DNA from: Clostridia bacterium
GTDB lineage: Bacteria > Bacillota > Clostridia > TANB77 > CAG-508
NCBI GenBank assembly: GCA_017625465.1
Contig: JAGAKS010000016.1
Span: forward strand, 83,034 to 147,033
DNA: 64,000 nucleotides
Reading direction: 5' to 3'
Notes under the pieces: generated by a model
Told to the model about the DNA's origin: nothing
The model's input: the letters and a program-made list of their open reading frames with translations, nothing else
Databases searched by the model: none
Shown here: positions 1-8,633 of the stretch, piece by piece
Layout of the letters: the number at the start of each line of letters is the position of its first letter
Numbering within the stretch: position 1 is the first letter of the stretch
Made by a program: the position numbers and the translations under genes

Positions 1-1092
1 AACATTTAAAGCTTTAAGTTCATCATCAGATTTAAAAGTTAATTTTCCTGAATATATTAACCAAATTTTTCCATTCTCTGAATAAATATCACTTGTGATA
101 TCGTTACTTGAAGACATTTCTGGTACAAAAATATTTGGATAATTTGCAGCTGTTTTTTGTGTGTCAGTTTCATAAATATAACCTTTATTTTCCATAGTTA
201 CGCCATAAACATCATATACTTTTGTCAAATTTGGATATGTTTCATTTATATTTCCTACATCAGAAGTTATAATTATATCTCCACCTCTGTTAATATAATC
301 CAAAACAGCATTTACTTCTGATTCCATAAAATCTTTTACTGGAGCCATTATTACTAATAAATTGCAATCTTCTGGAATGCTTCCAGCTGTGATTAAGTCA
401 AGACTTGTAGCTTCATATGCTTCATTTTTTAAATATGTTGCTAAAACTCCAAGTTCATTTTCTAATGAATATTCTTGATGACCTGTTGTAAAATATATTT
501 TTGGTTTTGATTCAGCAGTAATTGCAATAAGTGAATTTGTTAAACATTGTTCTGTTAAATCTACCTCTTGTCCTGTTTCATAATCATAAGAATAGAATTC
601 GTAAGATGTATCTATAATTTTTGATGAATCTGCAGTTTCTAATACAACAATTTGATATCCTGATGATAAATCAAATTCTTTTACCTTTTCTAAATTACTT
701 TCTTCTGTAAGGATTTCATAAGTAATATGATTGTTTATATTTGCATACTGCTTTACAAAAGAAATTAAAGAACTATCTTCTTCAAAGCCATAAATGTAAA
801 TTTTTACATCTTGCTTAACTTTTTCAATCGCTGTTTTAGAAGCATCTGACAATGTATAAATTTTGTTTTCTGTAACATCTATCTCAGGTAAATCTTTAGT
901 TTGTACAAATAAATTTATTGCTAAAAATGCAGCTACTAAAACAACTACTAATAAAGCTGTTTGAGTTGTGCTTGCAAGCCATTTTTTGCGTAACATAAGA
1001 GCTACAGTTTCTTTAAAGCTTTTTGTTGGCTTTTTTCTATTTTCTTTAATGGCTTTTTTTTCTTCTTTGCTAGTTTTTTCTGTTTTTCCCAT
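1..1092 (-). CDS. Gld-type ABC transporter auxiliary membrane protein (GldG-like), 3' part cut off
   Basis: The open frame starts with ATG at 1092 and runs off the left edge, giving 364 residues. After a Lys/Glu-rich cytoplasmic start there is one membrane segment at about residues 39-63. A long extracytoplasmic part follows, with an IYTLSDASK segment and later INRGGDIIITSDVG and YFTTGHQEYSLENEL segments. These are typical of the GldG / ABC-type uncharacterised transport family. It lies 13 bases downstream of the ABC-2 permease gene and probably forms one exporter with it and the ATPase. The substrate is unknown. In Bacteroidetes, Gld homologues serve gliding, but the same gene trio occurs in many non-gliding bacteria. 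Confidence 0.75.
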   Translation of the reverse strand, partial: MGKTEKTSKEEKKAIKENRKKPTKSFKETVALMLRKKWLASTTQTALLVVVLVAAFLAINLFVQTKDLPEIDVTENKIYTLSDASKTAIEKVKQDVKIYIYGFEEDSSLISFVKQYANINNHITYEILTEESNLEKVKEFDLSSGYQIVVLETADSSKIIDTSYEFYSYDYETGQEVDLTEQCLTNSLIAITAESKPKIYFTTGHQEYSLENELGVLATYLKNEAYEATSLDLITAGSIPEDCNLLVIMAPVKDFMESEVNAVLDYINRGGDIIITSDVGNINETYPNLTKVYDVYGVTMENKGYIYETDTQKTAANYPNIFVPEMSSSNDITSDIYSENGKIWLIYSGKLTFKSDDELKALNV

Positions 1093-1105
1093 TTAAACCT
1101 TCCTC

Positions 1106-1786
1106 CTATTTAACGCTTTTTCTTCTTTGTAATACAATTATTGTAAGTAAAATAAATAATATTGTAAATGTAACATAAGTTATTATTTCAGATATTGAAA
1201 TCATTCCTTGTGGGAATTTATCAAACATATTTATTAATGAAAATGGTTCTAATGCTGGTGCTAATCCTGGCAAAAACCACATTGCAATAAATACACCAAT
1301 TGTAATTACACATGCTATAATTTGATTTTCTGTTAAACTTGATACAAACATACCAAATGAAATATATGCTAACGCAAGCAAGAAAAATCCTCCAAGTGTA
1401 GAAAGTGCAACTACTAATGATGGATTGCCAAAATATTTAAGTATTGCAAAAAATATCATAGTAAAGGCTTCTGTAATAAGCATTATAAGAGCTGCTGCAC
1501 AGAACTTTCCAAGAACTACTGATGTAAGACTTCTTGGAGAAGTTAAAATCAATTGTTCTGTACCGTTTTTTCTTTCTTCTGAGAACATTCTCATTGTTAA
1601 AACTGGTGTAATGAATGTTAAAATTGTTGCACCATTATAAAATAAATATTCAAAATTTACTACTGAATAATTAAAAATTGTTACTATAAAGAATATACTA
1701 AACATAAGTAAAAATAAACCTATAAAAATATATCCTATTGGAGATAGTAAATAACTTTTAAACTCTTTTTTCATTATTGCAAACAT
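1106..1786 (-). CDS. ABC-2 type transporter permease (GldF-like)
   Basis: This 226-residue protein has six hydrophobic segments, at roughly residues 18-40, 52-75, 98-120, 127-150, 156-178 and 202-222. That is the usual ABC-2 permease layout. The TRMFSEERKNGTEQLILTSP segment after the second helix is typical of this family. A GGAGGAG ribosome site lies just before the ATG, which overlaps the stop of the ATPase gene by one base (TAATG), so the two are translationally coupled. It is the membrane channel of an exporter whose substrate cannot be told from the sequence. Confidence 0.85.
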   Translation of the reverse strand: MFAIMKKEFKSYLLSPIGYIFIGLFLLMFSIFFIVTIFNYSVVNFEYLFYNGATILTFITPVLTMRMFSEERKNGTEQLILTSPRSLTSVVLGKFCAAALIMLITEAFTMIFFAILKYFGNPSLVVALSTLGGFFLLALAYISFGMFVSSLTENQIIACVITIGVFIAMWFLPGLAPALEPFSLINMFDKFPQGMISISEIITYVTFTILFILLTIIVLQRRKSVK

Positions 1787-2922
1787 TATTTATCTCCTCC
1801 TTTTTCTTTTTTTGCAGCTTCTTTGCTAGCTTTTTTATCTTCTTTTTGTGCTTTCTTACGAGCTTTTTCTTCTTTTTTAGCTTGCTTTTTGAAAGCTTTT
1901 TCTTCTTTTTTATCTTCAAGTTCTTTTCTTAGGTCTTCAAGCTCTTTTTGATATTCCATTTTTTCAATTTCTTTTTCACTATATTCTGGTCTATCTTCAA
2001 CCAATTTTATAAAAGCATCTTCAAGAGAAGCATTGTCTTTTTTCATTTCTAAAATAACAACACCTAGCTCTGCACATTTGCTAAACATTTCTTTTCTAAT
2101 ATCGGCATTTTCATCTGTTTCAATAACATATTCTTTAGATTTATCATCATTTGTTCCAGCAAATGTAATATTTTTAATACTTGAAATAGAATCTTTAATA
2201 GTTTCAAATTTGTCATTTTCATCTTCAACTGTTAATCGTAAAATAGTTTTCTCTGTTGTTGATTTTTCAAGGTTTTGAGGTGTATCCACTGCAACCACTT
2301 CACCTTTATCAATAATGATAACTTTTTCGCAAATTTGACTAACTTCTGAAAGAATATGCGAACTTAAAATAACTGTATGATCTTTTCTAAAAGATTTTAT
2401 AAGTTCTCTTATCTCAATTACCTGTGCTGGATCTAATCCAACTGTTGGTTCATCTAAGATTAATATTTTGGGATCTCCAACAATTGCACCAGCTAAGCTT
2501 ACTCTTTGTTTGTAACCTCTTGATAAATTTTTTGTTAATTTGTTTTGAACTTTTTCTAATCCTGTTTCAGTAATAGCCTTTTGAACAGCTGCTTTTCTTT
2601 CTTTTCTAGGAATAAGTTTTAGTTCTGCCATATAAGTAACAAACTCTTTTACTGTTAAATCATAGTAAAGCGGTGTTCCTTCTGGCATATAACCAATTGA
2701 CTCTTTTACTTTTTTAGGTTTTCTATCTACATCATAACCATTTACTATAATAGTTCCTTCAGTAGGCTCGATAAAACCTGTAATCATGTTCATAGTAGTA
2801 GATTTACCTGCACCGTTACGACCAAGAAATCCTACTATTTCACCATCTTTGATTGTAAAGCTTATGTCTCTAACTGCATAAAACTTACCATACTTTTTAC
2901 TGACATTTTTTACTTCTATCAA
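1786..2922 (-). CDS. ABC transporter ATP-binding protein with a charged C-terminal tail
   Basis: The nucleotide-binding domain is complete. Walker A is GRNGAGKST at residues 34-42, the signature segment LSRGYKQRVSLAG is near 133-145, Walker B LILDEPT is near 154-160, and the H-loop is VILSSH. A C-terminal regulatory region follows. The last 60 or so residues are almost all Lys, Glu, Ala and Arg and probably form a charged helix, which most relatives lack. It powers the permease and GldG-like protein encoded directly downstream. The first 35 bases upstream form the gap to trmB. Confidence 0.88.
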   Translation of the reverse strand: MIEVKNVSKKYGKFYAVRDISFTIKDGEIVGFLGRNGAGKSTTMNMITGFIEPTEGTIIVNGYDVDRKPKKVKESIGYMPEGTPLYYDLTVKEFVTYMAELKLIPRKERKAAVQKAITETGLEKVQNKLTKNLSRGYKQRVSLAGAIVGDPKILILDEPTVGLDPAQVIEIRELIKSFRKDHTVILSSHILSEVSQICEKVIIIDKGEVVAVDTPQNLEKSTTEKTILRLTVEDENDKFETIKDSISSIKNITFAGTNDDKSKEYVIETDENADIRKEMFSKCAELGVVILEMKKDNASLEDAFIKLVEDRPEYSEKEIEKMEYQKELEDLRKELEDKKEEKAFKKQAKKEEKARKKAQKEDKKASKEAAKKEKGGDK

Positions 2923-3001
2923 AGCTCTAGTCCTCCTTATAAATTTTAATTCTGTATGAATTTTATATATATAACCTTAAAATAATCTTAAATTTTAAGG
3001 A

Positions 3002-3652
3002 TTATAAACTAGCTATTAATGCTTTTATTTTTATACCTTCTGCTGAAAACATTTTTTCATGTTCTGTTTCGATATTTTCTTCAAAAATTGGTTCATTATG
3101 TAAATCATAAGTGATTTTTTCTATATTAAATTTGCTTTCTTTAAAATATTCTAAACTTGATTCAAAAAGTTCATCATCATCTGTTTTAAAATAAATCTTA
3201 GCACCAGTATTCATAAATTGCTTATATTTTTCTAATTGTCTAGTATGTGTTAATCTTCTTTTATTATGTTTTGCCTTTGGCCATGGATTACAAAAGTTAA
3301 TATAAATTCTATCTATTTTATCTCCATCTCCAAAAACATTATCTATAAGCTCTACATTTGCTCTTATTAAAGCTAGATTTTCTGGTTCTTCGTAGTTATA
3401 AGCTACTTCAATATTTCGTTTAGAAAGTCCGAGCATTGCTTCAATCATATCTACTGCAATAAAATTTGTATCTTTATGATTTACTGCAAGTGTAGAAATA
3501 AATAATCCTTTTCCACATCCTAATTCTATATAAAGTGGTGCTTCATTTTTAAAATATTTCTTCCACTTTCCTTTATTTACTTCTGGCTTGTCTATATAAA
3601 ATTTTGCCTCTTGTAGTTCTTTTTCTGCCCATTTTTTTCTTCTAATTCTCAT
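3002..3652 (-). CDS. trmB: tRNA (guanine-N7-)-methyltransferase TrmB
   Basis: This 216-residue enzyme makes 7-methylguanosine at position 46 of tRNA using S-adenosylmethionine. The SAM-binding motif YIELGCGKG is at about residues 41-49. The family signature FCNPWPKAKHNKRRL lies near residues 120-134, followed by the KTDDDELFE segment. Length is normal for the family. It starts 6 bases after the stop of the VanW-like gene and is probably cotranscribed with it. Confidence 0.95.
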   Translation of the reverse strand: MRIRRKKWAEKELQEAKFYIDKPEVNKGKWKKYFKNEAPLYIELGCGKGLFISTLAVNHKDTNFIAVDMIEAMLGLSKRNIEVAYNYEEPENLALIRANVELIDNVFGDGDKIDRIYINFCNPWPKAKHNKRRLTHTRQLEKYKQFMNTGAKIYFKTDDDELFESSLEYFKESKFNIEKITYDLHNEPIFEENIETEHEKMFSAEGIKIKALIASL

Positions 3653-3658
3653 CTTACC

Positions 3659-5239
3659 TTACCTTGCTATAATTTTATTTTTCGCACTATATGTGTCACG
3701 ATATAGCTTTTCTCTTTTAACAACTTCGCCGTTTAATTTATATACTCTCCATGAATCCCATACTGAACCATTAGCTCCACTTTGTATTAGCTCACCAGAA
3801 GAATATCCAGCCTTTTTTTGTCTTTCTGTTTGATAATTTATTGTTTTTACTTTTTGAGTTTCTATTGATATTTCATATTCTGTTTCTCTTTTAAAACCAT
3901 ATATAGCAACTACTGCTTCTCCATTTGAAACACTTGATTCTATTTTTATTGGATAATCTCTATCATTTCTAAATTTAAAATCTGTTGAACCCCAAACAAC
4001 TGTAGCATCTCTACCACCAGTTACATAAGATGGTATAAACATATGATTTCTTCTAGAAGTTATAGTCATATCAGCATACAAAGCCGCATTATATATAGTA
4101 CTTGAAATTTGACAAATTCCTCCCGCTAAACCATCTGTAACCCCACCATCTTGGAATATTGCAGCGTTTTTATAACCTGCTGCTTCTGTTCTTTTTCCAA
4201 CTACTTTATTAAAAGAAAAAGTTTCTCCTGGCATTATAACAGTACCATTTACTTTATTAGAAGCTAATCTTAAATTTGTAGTTCTATTTGGATTATTGAC
4301 ATATTCAGTAGAATATCTTGCTAGTAAATGAGGAAAAGCTTCCATTCCTATATCATCTGTTACAATTTCTGGAGTAGTTAATGTTAAGTCTACTGTAAAA
4401 TCTATAAAATCAGGATTTTCTTCAATGTATCTTTTAACATCTTCAACATTAAAATCTACACCAATAACATGAGGATATACCATATATACTGGTTCCTTAG
4501 TAAAATAAGCATCTTGCGCTGCAACAAAAATATCTTCATGAATAGCATCAACATCTATTGGCTCTGGATATTTTGTGTAAGTTGGTATATCTATGTATTT
4601 ATTGCTATAGCTAACATCTTGCAGCGCATCAATTATCGTTTGCTCTAGTTCTTCAATATATATACCTGCACCATTTACACCGTTTGTTATAACTAATTCA
4701 TCACTATCTTCTAAATAATAACTACTTTGTTCTAATTGGTCGGGTAGTTTAGTTTCAATGTCTTCTATATATTCTCTAAGTGCTAATTTATTGTATTTTA
4801 AAATTGGATCTATATCAATATGTGTCATTAAGACAGCAATATAATCTTTAACATTTTGTATTAAACTACCATTTCTTGCAATATTATAAGCAAAATCTAC
4901 TGAAGCTTCTATATCGAACTCTGCTTCTATTTGTTCTAAAGCCACATTATAATTATAATTTTTGTAAGTTAGTACAATATTTTCATTCATTTGCCCAGCT
5001 AATTTAGTACGAACTAAATCACAAGCTTCTTCTTTTGTAAGTCCTGAAATATTCACACCTTTTATTGAAACGCCAGATTGAATAAATTTACTATCTTGAT
5101 GATTTTTATAAAACGCAAAAAAGCTAGCAACAACTATACCCATAGCTATTGCTACCATTATCACATATATTAGAATGGTATTATCTCTTCTAAACATTTT
5201 TACAATTTGTTTGTCTTTTGCTAGTTTAAAATCTGGCAT
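3659..5239 (-). CDS. VanW family cell-wall protein with N-terminal membrane anchor
   Basis: The product has 526 residues, with one membrane helix at about residues 21-43 and the rest outside the cell. A peptidoglycan-binding-4-like region spans roughly 55-290. The VanW domain follows at about 310-430, with MPGETFSFNKVVGKRTEAAGY and GGICQISSTIYNAAL segments. A G5-like C-terminus ends the protein. I start at the ATG at 5239, which has a GAAGGA ribosome site; an upstream TTG at 5275 in the same frame has none. Relatives are found in Gram-positive cell-wall contexts, and the exact role is unknown. It precedes trmB with a 6-base gap. Confidence 0.88.
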   Translation of the reverse strand: MPDFKLAKDKQIVKMFRRDNTILIYVIMVAIAMGIVVASFFAFYKNHQDSKFIQSGVSIKGVNISGLTKEEACDLVRTKLAGQMNENIVLTYKNYNYNVALEQIEAEFDIEASVDFAYNIARNGSLIQNVKDYIAVLMTHIDIDPILKYNKLALREYIEDIETKLPDQLEQSSYYLEDSDELVITNGVNGAGIYIEELEQTIIDALQDVSYSNKYIDIPTYTKYPEPIDVDAIHEDIFVAAQDAYFTKEPVYMVYPHVIGVDFNVEDVKRYIEENPDFIDFTVDLTLTTPEIVTDDIGMEAFPHLLARYSTEYVNNPNRTTNLRLASNKVNGTVIMPGETFSFNKVVGKRTEAAGYKNAAIFQDGGVTDGLAGGICQISSTIYNAALYADMTITSRRNHMFIPSYVTGGRDATVVWGSTDFKFRNDRDYPIKIESSVSNGEAVVAIYGFKRETEYEISIETQKVKTINYQTERQKKAGYSSGELIQSGANGSVWDSWRVYKLNGEVVKREKLYRDTYSAKNKIIAR

Positions 5240-5317
5240 ATATTTTTCCTTCAATATTAGTACTTTTTTCTTCAACTATTATATTGTAAAACATTTCATA
5301 AATCAATAGAAAAATAT

Positions 5318-5346
5318 TAAAAAAGCTCTGGATTTTTCCAGAGCTA
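5318..5346 (-). terminator. Rho-independent terminator of the phosphodiester glycosidase gene
   Basis: Stem AGCTCTGG/CCAGAGCT (5324-5331 with 5338-5345), followed on the minus strand by a run of T. It lies just after the stop at 5352 and separates this gene from the VanW-like gene. Confidence 0.85.
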
Positions 5347-5351
5347 AAATA

Positions 5352-6506
5352 TTAATTTAATTTATCTTCTACTAATGAATGATCACTATTATCTTTATCA
5401 TCTTTTGTTAATATAAATCCAGTAGCAATTGGTCTTGTTTTATGTGCACCAGAACTATCAATTGGGTCATTAACAATTGTGTTGTTTACTACTAATACAC
5501 TTGATGTACCACCATCTAAGTTAGCAGCATTATATGCACCATATCTTTGCATAACTTCAATTAAATCATCCATATCTGCACCAGGTCTTGTTGCTGTTCT
5601 ACCATCAATAACTAAGAATAGAACTATACCATCTTTTCTTTGACCAATAACTGTTCTTGGAGCTGAACCCCAACCACCATTACCTAAAACTTTTGCTGGC
5701 TCACCATCCACTATTAAGAATGGTCCAAATGTAACGCAATCTCTAATACCAGCTTTTTGAGCTTGTGCTAATGTCATTTTTCCTAAAACTAATCTATCAT
5801 CTTTATCAAATCCTATTAAACCACCTGAACCGCCATAAGATTTTGATGTAACAGATTTTCCATCACAAATTGTAATTCCAAGTGGAGAACCACCTGTACT
5901 ATTAAAGTTAGGGTCATCAAATCCACCACCATTAACAGCTATTAAAGCATCATTGTCTTCTGCCATTTTTGTTAAATATTGCCCTGATGTACCTAATTTT
6001 TTAGTTACAACAGTTTTTATTCTTGATGGATCATATACTGCAACTAAATATCCGCTATATCCTTTTCCTTTGATATCTATAATTTTATAATCATTATTAT
6101 CTTTATCACGTTCTAATATTTGTCTTTCATACTCATTTTCATAAGTTGTTTTGTTAGCTAAACTTTTATCAATTAAATCTGGATTTGAAGATTTATTTGT
6201 TTCAATAACTTTATTATTATTTAAAATATAATCAATAACATCATCATCATAAAACCAAGTTGCAAAATATTGATGTGTCATTGTAGTCATGGCTGTTGTA
6301 ACAAGCCACTCTCTAAATCCTGAATATGGTCCATATAGTAAGAATAAAACTGTACAAATACCAATAGTTCCTAAAATAAATAGTACTGTAAATACTTTTT
6401 TTACAACTGAACCTTTTGTTTCTTTTTTCTTTCTTGTTTTTTTTGCTGCATCACTTTCTTCTGAGATTCTTGTTCTAGAACTTCTTCCTTTTGTATTTTT
6501 TTCCAT
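5352..6506 (-). CDS. Phosphodiester glycosidase family protein (NAGPA domain), membrane anchored
   Basis: A basic cytoplasmic start and one membrane helix at about residues 34-56 precede an external NAGPA/DUF2233 domain. Its marks are AVNGGGF, TVIGQRKDGIVLFLVIDGR and AANLDGGTSSVLV, which are conserved in the family of N-acetylglucosamine-1-phosphodiester alpha-N-acetylglucosaminidase relatives. Bacterial members probably act on cell-wall or exopolysaccharide phosphodiesters. The ATG at 6506 has a GGGG-type ribosome site; an upstream TTG at 6539 is less likely. Its own terminator follows, so it appears to be a single-gene unit. Confidence 0.87.
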   Translation of the reverse strand: MEKNTKGRSSRTRISEESDAAKKTRKKKETKGSVVKKVFTVLFILGTIGICTVLFLLYGPYSGFREWLVTTAMTTMTHQYFATWFYDDDVIDYILNNNKVIETNKSSNPDLIDKSLANKTTYENEYERQILERDKDNNDYKIIDIKGKGYSGYLVAVYDPSRIKTVVTKKLGTSGQYLTKMAEDNDALIAVNGGGFDDPNFNSTGGSPLGITICDGKSVTSKSYGGSGGLIGFDKDDRLVLGKMTLAQAQKAGIRDCVTFGPFLIVDGEPAKVLGNGGWGSAPRTVIGQRKDGIVLFLVIDGRTATRPGADMDDLIEVMQRYGAYNAANLDGGTSSVLVVNNTIVNDPIDSSGAHKTRPIATGFILTKDDKDNSDHSLVEDKLN

Positions 6507-6609
6507 TATTGCATTTTCCCCTTTTCTTTTTTTCGACAATATTTATTGTACATAATATTAGTAAATTTGTCTAGTCTTTTAATAGATTTTTAATAAAAAT
6601 TCTCTTTTA

Positions 6610-7701
6610 TTATCTTTTATTTTGTTGCTCGTTTTGTACTTCTAAGTCTACTAGTCTATTAATATTGTCTTCCTGACCAGGTTTTAATTCAGCTTTATAT
6701 TCTTTTATTAAGTATGGAACATACGTATATTCTTCATTTATAACAATTGTAACATTTAATGTATAATCTGCTTCAATTTGTTCTTCCCATGTTTTAGTTT
6801 TATCAACCATTTTAACCTTAGAAATTCTATGCAGATTGCCTTCCAAAGTATATTCATTATTATTTGATGATAATACATTTAAATTAGAAATTTTATATTT
6901 CTCATCTTTCAATTCTGTTGATTTTTCGCCAGAACTATAAAATTTTGAACCGGCATTATATTTCATATAATTAACATATGAAGAAAGTGGATTATCAAGT
7001 TCAACACCTATTAATTCCTTAATAAATAAATGCACATTACTTTCTGTCATAGCATATTTATTGCTAGCTGAAATATCAAGGCCCGTACTTTTAGTTACAT
7101 TATTATTAAAGAAATTATTTGCTATTAACAAAATAATTGTGTTCTTTTCTAAATCATTTGCATCATCATATCTACCAACTGTTATAGCATAATTTTCCAA
7201 TTCTGATTTTAATAATTCTTCGTCCAATCCTTTTTCAGTTACACTAATATGCTTTTTTTCTGAAATTTGTGATTGTACTACATCGTTTTTTTCACTTAAT
7301 GTATTTGAAACAACTACATTCTTTACTGCTTCATTAGAAAGAATTTTGTTTTCAGAAATTGAATCTTCTTTTGTTGTTTTTTGTTCTATATTATTTAATG
7401 CAATATTATCTTCAATGCTTACAGATTGTAACACTTTTTGTTCTTTATTTTGCTTAAAAAGTCCTGCAAAATCTACTTTATTTTCCACAAGATATACATT
7501 TGTTCCAACTGAAATAATTAAAACAAATGCTAAAAATCTCATAAATCTTCTTTCTCCATAAGTATATTTTTTTTGTTTAATTTTGCTTATTTTAACATCT
7601 TTTTTTATTTTTTCTTTTGCTTCTTCACCCGTTGCTATAAATGTATCAGCATTTAAAGTTTTGCGAATAAATTCATCTTTTTCATTATTTGACATACTCA
7701 T
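6610..7701 (-). CDS. Single-pass membrane protein next to a sigma factor; possible anti-sigma/regulatory partner
   Basis: This protein of about 363 residues has a basic cytoplasmic N-terminus, one membrane helix (near residues 55-72) and a long extracytoplasmic part of no family I recognise. It overlaps the end of the ECF-like sigma gene by 17 bases, the usual arrangement for a sigma factor and its membrane-bound partner, so an anti-sigma role is a reasonable inference. No zinc-binding HxxxCxxC motif is visible in the N-terminus, so it is not a standard ZAS anti-sigma. Start choice: the ATG at 7701 follows an AAGGG site; an ATG at 7722 lies further upstream. Confidence 0.6.
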   Translation of the reverse strand: MSMSNNEKDEFIRKTLNADTFIATGEEAKEKIKKDVKISKIKQKKYTYGERRFMRFLAFVLIISVGTNVYLVENKVDFAGLFKQNKEQKVLQSVSIEDNIALNNIEQKTTKEDSISENKILSNEAVKNVVVSNTLSEKNDVVQSQISEKKHISVTEKGLDEELLKSELENYAITVGRYDDANDLEKNTIILLIANNFFNNNVTKSTGLDISASNKYAMTESNVHLFIKELIGVELDNPLSSYVNYMKYNAGSKFYSSGEKSTELKDEKYKISNLNVLSSNNNEYTLEGNLHRISKVKMVDKTKTWEEQIEADYTLNVTIVINEEYTYVPYLIKEYKAELKPGQEDNINRLVDLEVQNEQQNKR

Positions 7702-8221
7702 TATATTTCTTTGTCCCTTCATTTGAAATCATTTCATATAGTTGTTCTCTTGCAACATCTAATACTTTGTCAACATCTTTTGAAGACATTTTTAATATAT
7801 TAGCAATTTGATGAGAATCTAAACCATCATAAAAATACAAAATTGAAATTAATCTTAGTTCTTTTTTTAATGAAGTTATATACTGTTCTACTAAAGATTG
7901 ACTTCTATATTGTTCATATTTATCCTTGCTTGGCTCTGAAGCAATATATGCTAACCAAGTTTTACTTTTTGATTTTTTCAAATGAACTTCTTCGCATTCT
8001 TGAATCAATAATTTAATAGCAAAAGGCATAAGTTGTTCTTCTTTTTTTACATTAACAATTTCTTTAAAAAGTTTCTTTAAAGAGCTCTGCAAAACATTAA
8101 TTACATCTTCTTCATTCGTAAAATAAAGTCTAGCTGTCTTATACAATTTAATTTCTAAATCGTTAATAAGTTCTTCAAAGGCTTCTTTGTTACCTTTTCG
8201 AGCTTCCTCTAATAATTCCAT
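7685..8221 (-). CDS. RNA polymerase sigma factor, ECF-like (sigma-70 family)
   Basis: This 178-residue protein has region-2-like sequence at about residues 1-75 (ARKGNKEAFEELIN, then LYKTARLYFTNEEDVINVLQ). Region-4-like helix-turn-helix sequence lies at about 118-170 (KKELRLISILYFYDGLDSHQIANILKMSSKDVDKVL). This is the normal ECF layout. The ATG at 8221 has AGAGG eight bases upstream and is preferred to an in-frame start at 8260 that overlaps the preceding gene. The downstream membrane gene may control it. Confidence 0.8.
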   Translation of the reverse strand: MELLEEARKGNKEAFEELINDLEIKLYKTARLYFTNEEDVINVLQSSLKKLFKEIVNVKKEEQLMPFAIKLLIQECEEVHLKKSKSKTWLAYIASEPSKDKYEQYRSQSLVEQYITSLKKELRLISILYFYDGLDSHQIANILKMSSKDVDKVLDVAREQLYEMISNEGTKKYNEYVK

Positions 8222-8240
8222 ATTTTTTACCTCTTTAATA

Positions 8241-8498
8241 TTATTTATCATCTGTAACATAACAATCGTATATAATTCTGTCTTTCTCCTCTTCAGTAAG
8301 TTCTCTATTTAAAGCAGTAATTCGAGATTTCATTATATCTACTGCTTTGTCTAAGGCTTTATCCAATTTTTGGGTTGAAAATATTTTTTGCTGTAATGCA
8401 ATTTCTTTTTGAATTTTTTCTTCTCTATCAGCATAAAAATATACTCCAATAGCTAGGCCTAAGACAATTCCTAGCCCAAAATAAGTATATATTCCCAA
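8241..8498 (-). CDS. Small single-pass membrane protein, function unknown
   Basis: About 85 residues: one N-terminal helix (YFGLGIVLGLAIGVYFY) followed by a charged helical tail. It is the first gene of the sigma-factor cluster. The strong GGAGGAG site is placed for a TTG start at 8498. The ATG at 8513 lies inside that ribosome site and has none of its own, so TTG is the better start. No family is recognised. Confidence 0.6.
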   Translation of the reverse strand: MGIYTYFGLGIVLGLAIGVYFYADREEKIQKEIALQQKIFSTQKLDKALDKAVDIMKSRITALNRELTEEEKDRIIYDCYVTDDK

Positions 8499-8599
8499 AT
8501 TTATCTCCTCCATTTTTCAGTGTCTCATTGATATTATACCACTAATTATAAAAAAGTGAATACTAAAAATTAAAATTATATATTTCATTTTATAAACAA

Positions 8600-8628
8600 A
8601 TAACGTTCTATGAAAAACATAGAACGCT
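8600..8628 (-). terminator. Rho-independent terminator after the 535-aa unknown gene
   Basis: A nine-base stem CGTTCTATG/CATAGAACG (8604-8612 with 8618-8626) and a T-rich tail on the minus strand, eight bases past the stop at 8634. Confidence 0.8.
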
Positions 8629-8633
8629 ATTAT

